A DNA stretch of 64,000 nt from Diplonema japonicum (GCA_964019335.1 OZ025710.1:434001-498000), one strand, 5' to 3'. Shown: positions 22,852-33,120, counted from the stretch's first letter. The notes: generated by a model not told the origin, from the letters alone. Program-made: numbers and translations.

Positions 22852-24393
22852 ATGAAAATGACCGCCCCAAGAGCGGTGGTGTTGCTGGCACTGGCAGCAT
22901 CGTGCAAGGCGATGACAAGGGAGGAGGTCCTCGACTTTGTCATCGAAAACAAGTGCACCGAACCCAAAGGTGTGCTCGACCCCGCCTCGCCCCTATGCAC
23001 CAAGTCTGAGAACATCGCAGCAGGGGACCCAGTGTTCTACTTGAGGACCGACCGCCTTAACGCGCAGGCGATGCACTCGTTTCTCAGCCAGAACTACAAA
23101 GGTGACGACCGCATCGTGTCGACCATGGAGTTCGGGAATGTGGGCACGACTACCGAGACCTACCAGTCCTTCCACGAAATGACCTACAATAGAATGATAT
23201 CCGGCAAAGAGTACTGGTACAGAGACGGTGGGAACTTCATGGAGATCGAGGGCACGCACTCATCCTACGTCGGGACTCAGGACCCCAACTACCCGCAGAG
23301 GTTTTGCGGGAGCCCGGTAGAGACCCCAACAGGTTCCCAATGCTCCTGCACGGACGATGCTTGGCTCCTGTTCCCGAACAACATCGTGAAGGAGGCGCCG
23401 CCGGTGGCGGATATCAACTGGCAGAACATCGTGTCCGACAGTAACCCTACGCCATGCGGCACCGGGAAGACACAGACCGTAACCACCTCCTATCTCGGGC
23501 CGGTTCAATACCTCGGTTACAAAAAGCCTCTCGACACCATTGTGTCCTCGCACAAAGTAGGAACTACGAAGGCTGCGATAGAGAGGCAATTTTATACAAA
23601 GGAGTACGGGCACACGAAGTGGGAGGCGTGGTGCAAGGACGAGTCACCGAACTCGGGATGCGAGGCGAAAGCTTTAACCTCTTGGTGTTCGGGCCCCGAC
23701 ACGGAAGGTGAATGGAAGAGGTACGACTGCAGGGAATGGACGAACATCAGGTCCCTTCCTGAAGAGAAGCAAGGCATTGGGTACAACCTCCGTTCCATCA
23801 ACTTCGAGCTACCGCCCCATCTGTGGGACGCGCCTGACTTTTTGATCAGCGCAATGGGGAATGTTGTCATCAACGGCGATGGAGGGATCGGCACCATGCA
23901 GTACTGGAGTGTGCAGAACAATCCCAACTCGAACTCTGTGCAAGTTGTGGACATGCCGCACGTTTACAACTCGACAGGTGAAGCGTCCTTGACGGACCAC
24001 AACACAGTGTTCAAGTTCACGGATGTTGGTGGGGCGTACACCTTCGGGCCCACGTCTCTTGCATCCATGCGTCCATTATTATGGCAACAGCCATCGCTCA
24101 AAATCACTTTCGGTTTCGATGTGAAGCTTGCGTCGTCGGACTCCACCACAGGCGTAATCCTCAATTACGCAGTGGACGTCTATAAAAATGGATTGCCGAC
24201 GACCCTCGGAACAGGGAACATTCAATGTGTGGTGGGTGTCAGCCCCAACTGGCAGAGGTGCAGCCACTCATACACCTTTTCTCTCCCGTCTTGGCAAAAG
24301 GGCGACACCTACGGACTTGCCTTGTACATACAGAAGACTACCGCTTCTGGTGAATTCTATGTTGATGACATCTTTGTTCAACCTGTTGTTTAG
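22852..24393 (+). CDS. Secreted array protein, copy 5
   Basis: Product identical to the other five full copies. Confidence 0.75.
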   Translation: MKMTAPRAVVLLALAASCKAMTREEVLDFVIENKCTEPKGVLDPASPLCTKSENIAAGDPVFYLRTDRLNAQAMHSFLSQNYKGDDRIVSTMEFGNVGTTTETYQSFHEMTYNRMISGKEYWYRDGGNFMEIEGTHSSYVGTQDPNYPQRFCGSPVETPTGSQCSCTDDAWLLFPNNIVKEAPPVADINWQNIVSDSNPTPCGTGKTQTVTTSYLGPVQYLGYKKPLDTIVSSHKVGTTKAAIERQFYTKEYGHTKWEAWCKDESPNSGCEAKALTSWCSGPDTEGEWKRYDCREWTNIRSLPEEKQGIGYNLRSINFELPPHLWDAPDFLISAMGNVVINGDGGIGTMQYWSVQNNPNSNSVQVVDMPHVYNSTGEASLTDHNTVFKFTDVGGAYTFGPTSLASMRPLLWQQPSLKITFGFDVKLASSDSTTGVILNYAVDVYKNGLPTTLGTGNIQCVVGVSPNWQRCSHSYTFSLPSWQKGDTYGLALYIQKTTASGEFYVDDIFVQPVV

Positions 24394-24602
24394 AAAAAAA
24401 CAGAAATTTCTGTTTCTTTTCTGGTGAGCGGAAGAAAAGGAAGGGAAAACGAGTGAAATTGGCCTCCTGGAACTGAAAATAATTTGGAACCAGGAGCCAA
24501 GAAAATCCTCTTTTTTTTTCTCCTATACTTCTTAATCTTCTTCTTTTTCCCTCGACCTGTTTCCCTCTATTTCTACCACACCCACATTTATTTATAACTA
24601 TT

Positions 24603-25068
24603 GGCCCGCAGGGCCCGAGTGCAAAAAAACGGGTAACGAGAGTTAAATAATGGCTCATTTGGCGGCAAGTAAGTCGTTTTATTTCACTCTTCGTCATTTG
24701 AGTCACTCACTCTTCACTGCTTTCACTGCTGTTTTTTTTCACGCAGGTCAGCCTTTTTGGGGAGTTTCCTAAGGTAATATGGGGTTGCTATTTCGCCGTG
24801 GCATTTAAAGGGGAAGTAAGGCACTTATTCCCACTTTTAAGGGCTGGAATGGCCTCAGATGGCCAAAAATAGTCAAAATACGCCCACCCCAAAAAAATTT
24901 TTCAAGGGGTTGGGTGCATTTTTTTCCACGGCGAGACTCATTTTTCCACTCTGAAGGGCCATTATTTAACTGCAAAATCTCATTATTTAACTAGTTAAAT
25001 AATGGCCATTTCGCGTTAAATAATGAGGCCCCTAGTGAGTGAAGAAAATGACGAAGAGTGAAATAAAA
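24603..25068. repeat. Palindromic repeat element in spacer 5
   Basis: Array copy of the element at 14539-15004. Confidence 0.7.
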
Positions 25069-25367
25069 TTATATATAATTTTTTTCACTTGAATTCAATT
25101 TTTTTCCTTTAAACCTTAATGACTTTTCGTCGGGGCATGAAAACCTTCACGGGATAGAAGAAACACTCCTGCTGCAGGTTGGCTCCCTTCAAATTTTTAT
25201 TATAGTTGCTTGTACGCCAGGCGGTTTATAAGCAACCAAAGTCATTCTTCTATTTATTATTATTATTATAAGCCATAAAAACAAGCATCCCCCACCCACA
25301 AAAGCACACACACACAAACACACAAAGAAAAAAAAAAAGAAAAAAACAAAGAAAGAAACAAAGAAAA

Positions 25368-26909
25368 ATGAAAATGACCGCCCCAAGAGCGGTGGTGTTG
25401 CTGGCACTGGCAGCATCGTGCAAGGCGATGACAAGGGAGGAGGTCCTCGACTTTGTCATCGAAAACAAGTGCACCGAACCCAAAGGTGTGCTCGACCCCG
25501 CCTCGCCCCTATGCACCAAGTCTGAGAACATCGCAGCAGGGGACCCAGTGTTCTACTTGAGGACCGACCGCCTTAACGCGCAGGCGATGCACTCGTTTCT
25601 CAGCCAGAACTACAAAGGTGACGACCGCATCGTGTCGACCATGGAGTTCGGGAATGTGGGCACGACTACCGAGACCTACCAGTCCTTCCACGAAATGACC
25701 TACAATAGAATGATATCCGGCAAAGAGTACTGGTACAGAGACGGTGGGAACTTCATGGAGATCGAGGGCACGCACTCATCCTACGTCGGGACTCAGGACC
25801 CCAACTACCCGCAGAGGTTTTGCGGGAGCCCGGTAGAGACCCCAACAGGTTCCCAATGCTCCTGCACGGACGATGCTTGGCTCCTGTTCCCGAACAACAT
25901 CGTGAAGGAGGCGCCGCCGGTGGCGGATATCAACTGGCAGAACATCGTGTCCGACAGTAACCCTACGCCATGCGGCACCGGGAAGACACAGACCGTAACC
26001 ACCTCCTATCTCGGGCCGGTTCAATACCTCGGTTACAAAAAGCCTCTCGACACCATTGTGTCCTCGCACAAAGTAGGAACTACGAAGGCTGCGATAGAGA
26101 GGCAATTTTATACAAAGGAGTACGGGCACACGAAGTGGGAGGCGTGGTGCAAGGACGAGTCACCGAACTCGGGATGCGAGGCGAAAGCTTTAACCTCTTG
26201 GTGTTCGGGCCCCGACACGGAAGGTGAATGGAAGAGGTACGACTGCAGGGAATGGACGAACATCAGGTCCCTTCCTGAAGAGAAGCAAGGCATTGGGTAC
26301 AACCTCCGTTCCATCAACTTCGAGCTACCGCCCCATCTGTGGGACGCGCCTGACTTTTTGATCAGCGCAATGGGGAATGTTGTCATCAACGGCGATGGAG
26401 GGATCGGCACCATGCAGTACTGGAGTGTGCAGAACAATCCCAACTCGAACTCTGTGCAAGTTGTGGACATGCCGCACGTTTACAACTCGACAGGTGAAGC
26501 GTCCTTGACGGACCACAACACAGTGTTCAAGTTCACGGATGTTGGTGGGGCGTACACCTTCGGGCCCACGTCTCTTGCATCCATGCGTCCATTATTATGG
26601 CAACAGCCATCGCTCAAAATCACTTTCGGTTTCGATGTGAAGCTTGCGTCGTCGGACTCCACCACAGGCGTAATCCTCAATTACGCAGTGGACGTCTATA
26701 AAAATGGATTGCCGACGACCCTCGGAACAGGGAACATTCAATGTGTGGTGGGTGTCAGCCCCAACTGGCAGAGGTGCAGCCACTCATACACCTTTTCTCT
26801 CCCGTCTTGGCAAAAGGGCGACACCTACGGACTTGCCTTGTACATACAGAAGACTACCGCTTCTGGTGAATTCTATGTTGATGACATCTTTGTTCAACCT
26901 GTTGTTTAG
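25368..26909 (+). CDS. Secreted array protein, copy 6
   Basis: Product identical to copies 1-5. It is the last full unit; its spacer leads to the chimeric copy 7. Confidence 0.75.
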   Translation: MKMTAPRAVVLLALAASCKAMTREEVLDFVIENKCTEPKGVLDPASPLCTKSENIAAGDPVFYLRTDRLNAQAMHSFLSQNYKGDDRIVSTMEFGNVGTTTETYQSFHEMTYNRMISGKEYWYRDGGNFMEIEGTHSSYVGTQDPNYPQRFCGSPVETPTGSQCSCTDDAWLLFPNNIVKEAPPVADINWQNIVSDSNPTPCGTGKTQTVTTSYLGPVQYLGYKKPLDTIVSSHKVGTTKAAIERQFYTKEYGHTKWEAWCKDESPNSGCEAKALTSWCSGPDTEGEWKRYDCREWTNIRSLPEEKQGIGYNLRSINFELPPHLWDAPDFLISAMGNVVINGDGGIGTMQYWSVQNNPNSNSVQVVDMPHVYNSTGEASLTDHNTVFKFTDVGGAYTFGPTSLASMRPLLWQQPSLKITFGFDVKLASSDSTTGVILNYAVDVYKNGLPTTLGTGNIQCVVGVSPNWQRCSHSYTFSLPSWQKGDTYGLALYIQKTTASGEFYVDDIFVQPVV

Positions 26910-27118
26910 AAAAAAACAGAAATTTCTGTTTCTTTTCTGGTGAGCGGAAGAAAAGGAAGGGAAAACGAGTGAAATTGGCCTCCTGGAACTGAAAATAATT
27001 TGGAACCAGGAGCCAAGAAAATCCTCTTTTTTTTTCTCCTATACTTCTTAATCTTCTTCTTTTTCCCTCGACCTGTTTCCCTCTATTTCTACCACACCCA
27101 CATTTATTTATAACTATT

Positions 27119-27584
27119 GGCCCGCAGGGCCCGAGTGCAAAAAAACGGGTAACGAGAGTTAAATAATGGCTCATTTGGCGGCAAGTAAGTCGTTTTATTT
27201 CACTCTTCGTCATTTGAGTCACTCACTCTTCACTGCTTTCACTGCTGTTTTTTTTCACGCAGGTCAGCCTTTTTGGGGAGTTTCCTAAGGTAATATGGGG
27301 TTGCTATTTCGCCGTGGCATTTAAAGGGGAAGTAAGGCACTTATTCCCACTTTTAAGGGCTGGAATGGCCTCAGATGGCCAAAAATAGTCAAAATACGCC
27401 CACCCCAAAAAAATTTTTCAAGGGGTTGGGTGCATTTTTTTCCACGGCGAGACTCATTTTTCCACTCTGAAGGGCCATTATTTAACTGCAAAATCTCATT
27501 ATTTAACTAGTTAAATAATGGCCATTTCGCGTTAAATAATGAGGCCCCTAGTGAGTGAAGAAAATGACGAAGAGTGAAATAAAA
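27119..27584. repeat. Palindromic repeat element in spacer 6
   Basis: Array copy of the element at 14539-15004, and the last one in the array. No copy follows gene 7. Confidence 0.7.
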
Positions 27585-27883
27585 TTATATATAATTTTTT
27601 TCACTTGAATTCAATTTTTTTCCTTTAAACCTTAATGACTTTTCGTCGGGGCATGAAAACCTTCACGGGATAGAAGAAACACTCCTGCTGCAGGTTGGCT
27701 CCCTTCAAATTTTTATTATAGTTGCTTGTACGCCAGGCGGTTTATAAGCAACCAAAGTCATTCTTCTATTTATTATTATTATTATAAGCCATAAAAACAA
27801 GCATCCCCCACCCACAAAAGCACACACACACAAACACACAAAGAAAAAAAAAAAGAAAAAAACAAAGAAAGAAACAAAGAAAA

Positions 27884-29371
27884 ATGAAAATGACCGCCCC
27901 AAGAGCGGTGGTGTTGCTGGCACTGGCAGCATCGTGCAAGGCGATGACAAGGGAGGAGGTCCTCGACTTTGTCATCGAAAACAAGTGCACCGAACCCAAA
28001 GGTGTGCTCGACCCCGCCTCGCCCCTATGCACCAAGTCTGAGAACATCGCAGCAGGGGACCCAGTGTTCTACTTGAGGACCGATTTGGGAAACGTGCAGG
28101 CGATGCACTCGTACCTCAGCCACGACTACAAAGGTGACGACCGCATCGTGTCGACCATGGAGTACGGAGGCTTCCACGAAATGACCTACAACAAATCCGG
28201 GTACTGGTACTTAGACGGTGGGAACTTCATGGAGATCGAGGGAGCATTCTCATCATTCATTGGGACTCAAGATCCGAACGGACCCCAAAGATTTTGCGCA
28301 AGGTGGGAACAGAACGGCCAGTGCTCCTGCAACGACGATGGATGGCTCCTGTTTTCGAGCTCACTTTCAGACCCGCTGAAGTACCAGCCCGCACTGCCCA
28401 GACAGGACGACAACCTCATGGACATCCTCAATCTGAAAAATGAAAATCTTGACGCCTGCATGGACTCCTCCAACGTGGAGACTTTGAACTTCCGCGAGCT
28501 TTACAAGTACAAGAACAACCGCACGCTTGACACCATTGCAACCGCGCACTACACCGGAGTCGTGATGGAAAGACAGTATTTCACGAAAGAATACGGACAC
28601 ACGAAATGGGAGGCGTGGTGCATCAAAGGGAAGATCATCAACACGGCAACGAACGAGACGTGCGAACCCGACAAAGCATTCAACCCTGTGTGCTCTGGTG
28701 ATGACAGGGATTTCAGCGGGTTGTGGGTAAGGTACGGTTGTAGGGAGTGGACCAACATCCACCCACTGCCCGAGAACAAACAGGCAATTGGATACAACCT
28801 GCGTGCGTTCGGTTTCGAGCTGCCTCCCAATCTCTGGAAGTCTGGGTACGTCAACGCAGTTTCAAACATTATTAGAAACGGTGACGGTGGGACAGGGAAC
28901 AAGGACTATTGGAAAGTGTTTGGTGCCAGCCAGAGTGCTGTCCAAGCGATCGTCCTGCCAGAGTCGTTCGGATCCTTCGAGAATCAAAACACAGCATTCT
29001 ACTTCACAGGAACCTTAGGGTACTCACTAGGACCGATTAACCTTAATTCGATCCGGCCGATTGTGTGGAACAGAACTTCACTGTCACTTTCCTATGGGAT
29101 CGACGTGCAGCACAGCGGGACAGGTGGCCCCGTCACTGTTTCCTTCTCGTTGACTCTTTACAAAAACAATCTTCTTATTTCCGCAGATTCTACTCCAGAG
29201 ACTACCTGCATTGTTGCAAACAACCCGAACTGGACGAGGTGCACCGACACCTACAGATTTTCTGACCCGAAATGGGGAAATGAGATCTTCCAACCTGCCA
29301 TGTACGTGATAAAGCCAACCGAGTCGGCCGAGTTTTTCGTGGACAACATCTTTGTGGTTGTCAATGTTTAA
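27884..29371 (+). CDS. Divergent, chimeric seventh member of the secreted array family
   Basis: A 495-residue protein. The first 66 residues (to FYLRTD) and the underlying DNA up to about 28083 are identical to the other copies. From there on the sequence is a clearly different paralogue that keeps the same plan: YKGDDRIVSTME, KEYGHTKWEAWC, REWTNIHPLPE, a C-terminal domain starting IIRNGDGGTGNKDYW and ending EFFVDNIFVVVNV. The sharp switch from full identity to moderate similarity indicates gene conversion or unequal exchange. The protein should still be secreted because the signal peptide is shared. Downstream DNA differs from the array spacer. Confidence 0.75.
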   Translation: MKMTAPRAVVLLALAASCKAMTREEVLDFVIENKCTEPKGVLDPASPLCTKSENIAAGDPVFYLRTDLGNVQAMHSYLSHDYKGDDRIVSTMEYGGFHEMTYNKSGYWYLDGGNFMEIEGAFSSFIGTQDPNGPQRFCARWEQNGQCSCNDDGWLLFSSSLSDPLKYQPALPRQDDNLMDILNLKNENLDACMDSSNVETLNFRELYKYKNNRTLDTIATAHYTGVVMERQYFTKEYGHTKWEAWCIKGKIINTATNETCEPDKAFNPVCSGDDRDFSGLWVRYGCREWTNIHPLPENKQAIGYNLRAFGFELPPNLWKSGYVNAVSNIIRNGDGGTGNKDYWKVFGASQSAVQAIVLPESFGSFENQNTAFYFTGTLGYSLGPINLNSIRPIVWNRTSLSLSYGIDVQHSGTGGPVTVSFSLTLYKNNLLISADSTPETTCIVANNPNWTRCTDTYRFSDPKWGNEIFQPAMYVIKPTESAEFFVDNIFVVVNV

Positions 29372-29465
29372 AATTGTTCAATAAATTTCCCCCTTTTCTC
29401 CTCTTGCTTCCCCAGTTCCACTGAAAGAAACAACTTGAATATTAAACACGTGCCAAGAAAATGTA

Positions 29466-29536
29466 GCGTAAATGGTCTAGTGGTAGAATGGCTCCCTGCC
29501 ACGGAGTCGGCCCGGGTTCGATTCCCGGTTTACGCA
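29466..29536 (+). tRNA. tRNA-Gly (anticodon GCC)
   Basis: A 71-nt cloverleaf. Acceptor GCGTAAA pairs with TTTACGC, the anticodon loop is CTGCCAC, the T arm is CCGGG-TTCGATT-CCCGG and the discriminator is A. No intron. A T-run follows directly, as expected for Pol III termination. Confidence 0.95.
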
Positions 29537-30052
29537 TTTTTTTGTCCTTGTATTGTTTCCACACCGGTACACTTCTGTGCTGCTTCGTGAGTTTTTTCCA
29601 TCTTTTTCCCACTTTTTTTCTCCATTTCCTTCGCAAATGAGCTCTTTTCTAACAGGTCTTCCTGTTAAGCACACCAGCAACAAGATTTGTGGAAGTTGAA
29701 GAAGTGCACCTCTTGCTTAAAAGATTCATTATTATTTATTTCATTATTATTTGAAAACGTCTGTAGCTAAAACTTTCATGCATGGCCCGTAGAGATCTGC
29801 TGAAAGCCTTGCATGACGGGACCCTCGCGATTCAGTGGGCATAATATAGTTGCTGAGTACTAAGCAGGAAACCATACCAACTGAATTTTTGTTTTCTGTA
29901 AAGTTGGCGGCACGAAATTTTAGTTTGGCCACTTTCTAGTTCGTCTTATTAAACCCCCCCCCCCCCCATGCAGTAGTTTTTCCTTATTATTACAACTGAG
30001 AGTCCATCAACCACCAAGACACCATGGAATATTTCCTCTACTGAAATTGTCA
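29537..30052. other. Gene-free stretch between tRNA-Gly and tRNA-Ser
   Basis: I see no gene. It has a C-run near 29953-29967 and a weak 7-bp stem (29776-29782 with 29810-29816). Confidence 0.5.
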
Positions 30053-30134
30053 GCAGTCGTATCCAAGTGGTTACGGAGGTGGACTAGAAATCCATTGGGC
30101 TCTGCCCGCGCAGGTTCAAGTCCTGCCGACTGCG
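30053..30134 (+). tRNA. tRNA-Ser (anticodon AGA)
   Basis: An 82-nt class II tRNA. Acceptor GCAGTCG pairs with CGACTGC, the anticodon loop is CTAGAAA within TGGA/TCCA, a long variable arm (GGGCTCTGCCC) follows, the T arm is GCAGG-TTCAAGT-CCTGC and the discriminator is G. A T-run lies directly downstream, and an ATG follows at 30169. Confidence 0.95.
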
Positions 30135-30168
30135 ATCTTTTTTCTTTTTTTACAATCCTAAATAAGAT

Positions 30169-30696
30169 ATGGGTGCAAATGAGATTGATTTGACCGATTT
30201 GACAGGGGAACACTACGGTCTCCTGGCAGCGTTAGCTGAAAAGGACAGTGAACGAGCCACAGAAGCGGTGGGGAGAATACTGGAAGAGGTTGAAGTGCTA
30301 GAAGCAGACTTGGAGATGGTACCTATGGTGGCAGCAAGGATAGATGCGGACTGTGGTATCCTGCAGTCGAGAAAAAGAAGTAGCGCACAAATATCTGAAA
30401 TGGCATCAAAATGTAAGAGTTTACGTGAAGAGGTGTCTTTCTACTGCATCCCGGAAGAATACACAGCAAAATACGACGCCCTGTTGGCGGATCTCACACA
30501 TGGCTCCACCATTCCCGAGATCGAGGCAGCTATTAACTCGGAAAAGAAACGCGAATCAAAACAAAAACAAGAGCAACAGTGCACACTTGAGCTCGAAGCA
30601 CTCAAGGCAGGCCTTTCCCAGCTCTACGATCTTGCAACAACTGCATCTTTAAAGTGCCAATACATGCTGAAAGAAGGCGACAATGAACCTGTATGA
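30169..30696 (+). CDS. Coiled-coil protein of unknown function
   Basis: A 175-residue acidic, helical protein that I do not recognise. Heptad-like E/L-rich stretches lie at about 20-50 (ATEAVGRILEEVEVLEADLE) and 115-160 (IEAAINSEKKRESKQKQ...LELEALKAGL). There is no signal peptide or membrane segment. The start lies 34 bases after tRNA-Ser and behind its T-run, an unusually tight arrangement. If transcripts are polycistronic, the tRNA sits in the region that would carry the leader acceptor. The coding look (no low-complexity bias, codon use like its neighbours) supports a real gene. Confidence 0.6.
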   Translation: MGANEIDLTDLTGEHYGLLAALAEKDSERATEAVGRILEEVEVLEADLEMVPMVAARIDADCGILQSRKRSSAQISEMASKCKSLREEVSFYCIPEEYTAKYDALLADLTHGSTIPEIEAAINSEKKRESKQKQEQQCTLELEALKAGLSQLYDLATTASLKCQYMLKEGDNEPV

Positions 30697-30749
30697 GAGA
30701 AAACTTCATCACAACAAAAGGGAAAAAATAGCATTTATTGCCAACAAAT

Positions 30750-31258
30750 AATGAGTCATTATTTAACTCGAGTTCCCGAATTTTTTGCACGAGGGCCCGC
30801 AGGGCCCGAGTGCAAAAAAACGGTAACGAGAGTTAAATAATGGCTCATTTGGCGGCAAGTAAGTCGTTTTATTTCACTCTTCGTCATTTGAGTCACTCAC
30901 TCTTCACTGCTTTCACTGCTGTTTTTTTTCACGCAGGTCAGCTTTTTGGGGATTTTCCTAAGGTAATACAGGGTAGCTGTTTCGCCGTGGCATTTAAAGG
31001 GGAAGTAAAGCACTTATTCCCACTTTTAAGGGCTGGAATGGCCTCAGATGGCCAAAAATAGTCAAAATACCCCCACCCCAAAAAAAATTTTTCAAGGGGT
31101 TGGGTGCATTTTTTTCTACGACAAGACCCATTTTTTCACTCTGAAGGGCCATTATTTAACTGCAAAATCTCATTATTTAACCAGTTAAATAATGGCCATT
31201 TCGCGTTAAATAATGAGGCCCCTAGTGAGTGAAGAAAATGACGAAGAGTGAAATAAAA
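30750..31258. repeat. Solo copy of the palindromic repeat element
   Basis: Most complete copy of the element found in the array spacers. The left 100 nt (30750-30849) form an imperfect palindrome around GGGCCCGCAGGGCCC. The remainder carries the inner 34-bp inverted repeats (left arm near 30867, right arm ending near 31258) and a near-perfect palindrome around 31170-31195 (CCAG in place of the CTAG centre). It differs from the array copies by scattered substitutions, so it is the older or independent insertion. Confidence 0.7.
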
Positions 31259-31444
31259 AAAAAAAACACACACACACAGAAGCAGTCATCGAAGAGAAGC
31301 AAGAGAGACAAACGAGGCAAGGAGTCCGCCTCACCGACACCGAAATAATGACGTGCCCAATTGTAGCACTTGCTTTTAAAAGTGTATTTGGCATTCTTGT
31401 TCTTCATAAGCAAGTACTCAAGGTGAATTAAAAAAGATAAGAAA

Positions 31445-33003
31445 ATGAGCCACGAAGAAGAAACCCCCATTAAGGGCAAGGAGGAGCTCCTCCAGACTCA
31501 CTTGAGCGAGCTGACCAAGAAGTACTCCCTGAAGCCGCGTCTGGACTACAAGACAATCAAGGCCGTGAACGGTCCCCTGGTCATCTTGGAGGATGTGAAG
31601 AACCCGAAGTTCGCTGAGATCGTGAACATTGAGCTCGCAGACGGTGAGAAGAGGAGGGGACAGGTACTTGAGATCGACGGAACGAGGGCCGTTGTGCAGG
31701 TGTTCGAAGGCACATCTGGGATTGACGCCAAGAAGAGTCACTGTGAGTTCACAGGGAAGATTCTGGAGTTCGGTGTTGCTGAGGACATGCTTGGTCGTAT
31801 TTTCAACGGGTCCGGGAAGCCCATTGACAACGGTGGTGACGTGATCGCCGAGCAGTACCGTGACATCTCTGGTATCCCTATCAACCCCCAGTCCAGGGAG
31901 TACCCCAAGCAGATGATTCAGACTGGTATCTCGTCCATCGACGTCATGATGTCCATCGCCAGAGGACAGAAGATTCCTCTCTTCTCCGGTGCGGGTCTTC
32001 CCCACAACGAGATTGCCGCCCAGATTGTGCGTCAGGCCGGTCTTGTGAAGCAGCCTGGCCAGGAGCAGTCCACCGAGGAGTTTTGCGTTGTTTTCGCTGC
32101 CATGGGTGTCAACCAGGAAACTGCGCGTTTCTTCAAGGAGGAGTTCGAGCACAATGGTGCCTTGTCGAAGGCAGTTGTGTTCTTGAACCTTGCAAACGAC
32201 CCCACCATCGAGCGTATCATCACCCCTAGGTTGGCCCTCACCACTGCTGAGTACCTCGCCTATGACTGCGGTCTCCACGTCTTGGTCATCCTGACTGACA
32301 TGTCTTCGTACGCCGACGCCCTTCGTGAGGTGTCTGCTGCCCGTGAGGAAGTTCCCGGGCGTCGTGGTTACCCCGGTTACATGTACACCGATCTTGCCTG
32401 CATCTACGAGCGCGCTGGGCGTGTGAACGGTAGGTCTGGGAGTATCACTCAGTTCCCTATCTTGACCATGCCTAACGACGACATTACCCATCCTATCCCT
32501 GACTTGACGGGATACATCACCGAAGGGCAGATCTACGTCGACAGGCAGCTGAACAATAAGGGTATCTACCCCCCCGTTAACATCCTGCCGAGTCTGTCCC
32601 GTTTGATGAAGAACGCCATTGGCAAAGACGACGAGACGGGTGAGATGATGACCAGGGAAGACCACAGTGGTGTCTGCAACCAGATGTACGCCGCCTACGC
32701 CATGGCGAAGGACGCGCAGGCCATGAAGGCTGTTGTCGGTGAGGAGGCTCTTAACGAGGAGGACAAAAGGTTCCTTGAGTTCCTTGGCAAGTTCGAGGAA
32801 CAATTCCTCCGACAGGTGTGTGAGAACAATCCATCTCAAACTTTGACAACAGGACTACAACGAGGACAGGAACATCTTCGACTCACTTGACCTTTGCTGG
32901 GAGTTGCTCAGAATTTTCCCCAAGGTATGTAACAAAAACCTCCACCTGATTATGCGTCCAGCAAAAAGATCCCGTGAGCTGCAAAATCTCGTATCCTCGG
33001 TAG
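31445..33003 (+). CDS. V-type H+-ATPase subunit B (two introns, unusual C-terminus)
   Basis: Non-catalytic nucleotide-binding subunit of the V1 head. Exon 1 (31445-32815, 457 codons) has the typical beta barrel and a nucleotide-binding domain ([47 protein letters not shown]-like block with the conserved [17 protein letters not shown]). Exon 2 (32853-32924) reads [24 protein letters not shown], which matches the family. After a second possible intron (32925-32961), exon 3 would add [13 protein letters not shown] and stop at 33001-33003. The usual ending after IFPK (around 20 residues of the L-x-R-I-P-x-K-T-L type) is not found. The proposed stop lies inside the tRNA-Asp gene. The first 500 residues are certain; the end is tentative. 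Confidence 0.85.
32816..32852 (+). other. Intron 1 of V-ATPase subunit B (37 nt)
   Basis: Phase 0, GTGTGT...ACAACAG. Removing it joins FLRQ to DYNEDRNIF and restores the conserved reading, which is otherwise lost to a shifted frame. Confidence 0.85.
32925..32961 (+). other. Possible intron 2 of V-ATPase subunit B (37 nt)
   Basis: GTATGT...GTCCAG, phase 0, same length as intron 1. Support is only the splice-like ends. Without splicing the frame also stays open into the tRNA gene. Confidence 0.4.
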
Positions 33004-33065
33004 TATAGAGGTCAGTATATCCGCCTGTCACGCGGATGACCCGGGTTCAATTCCCGGCCGGGGAA
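32994..33065 (+). tRNA. tRNA-Asp (anticodon GTC)
   Basis: A 72-nt cloverleaf. Acceptor TCCTCGG pairs with CCGGGGA, the anticodon loop is CTGTCAC in TCCGC/GCGGA, the T arm is CCGGG-TTCAATT-CCCGG and the discriminator is A, followed by a T-run. Confidence 0.95.
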
Positions 33066-33120
33066 TTTTTTACTCCCCGATATTAACATTTATTGACTGT
33101 TTATTGTTGATGTGAAAAAA

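Larger units (their letters stand above)
12788..27883 (+). repeat. Tandem array of six 2516-bp units
   Basis: Six head-to-tail units start at 12788, 15304, 17820, 20336, 22852 and 25368, each with a 1542-bp gene and a 974-bp spacer. Proteins are identical in all six. In the spacers the only difference I noticed is an A at 14736 in unit 1, where the others have G. Such identity means very recent amplification or constant homogenisation by unequal exchange. A seventh, chimeric gene closes the array at 27884. Confidence 0.95.

Noticed and set aside
12788-27883. CRISPR-like or satellite interpretation of the 2516-bp repeat
   Set aside because: The unit contains a full gene and a spacer. It is a tandem gene array in a eukaryote.
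31418-32839. 473-codon minus-strand ORF opposite V-ATPase subunit B
   Set aside because: It is an antisense shadow of a highly conserved gene, with Val/Leu/His-rich composition and no recognisable domain.
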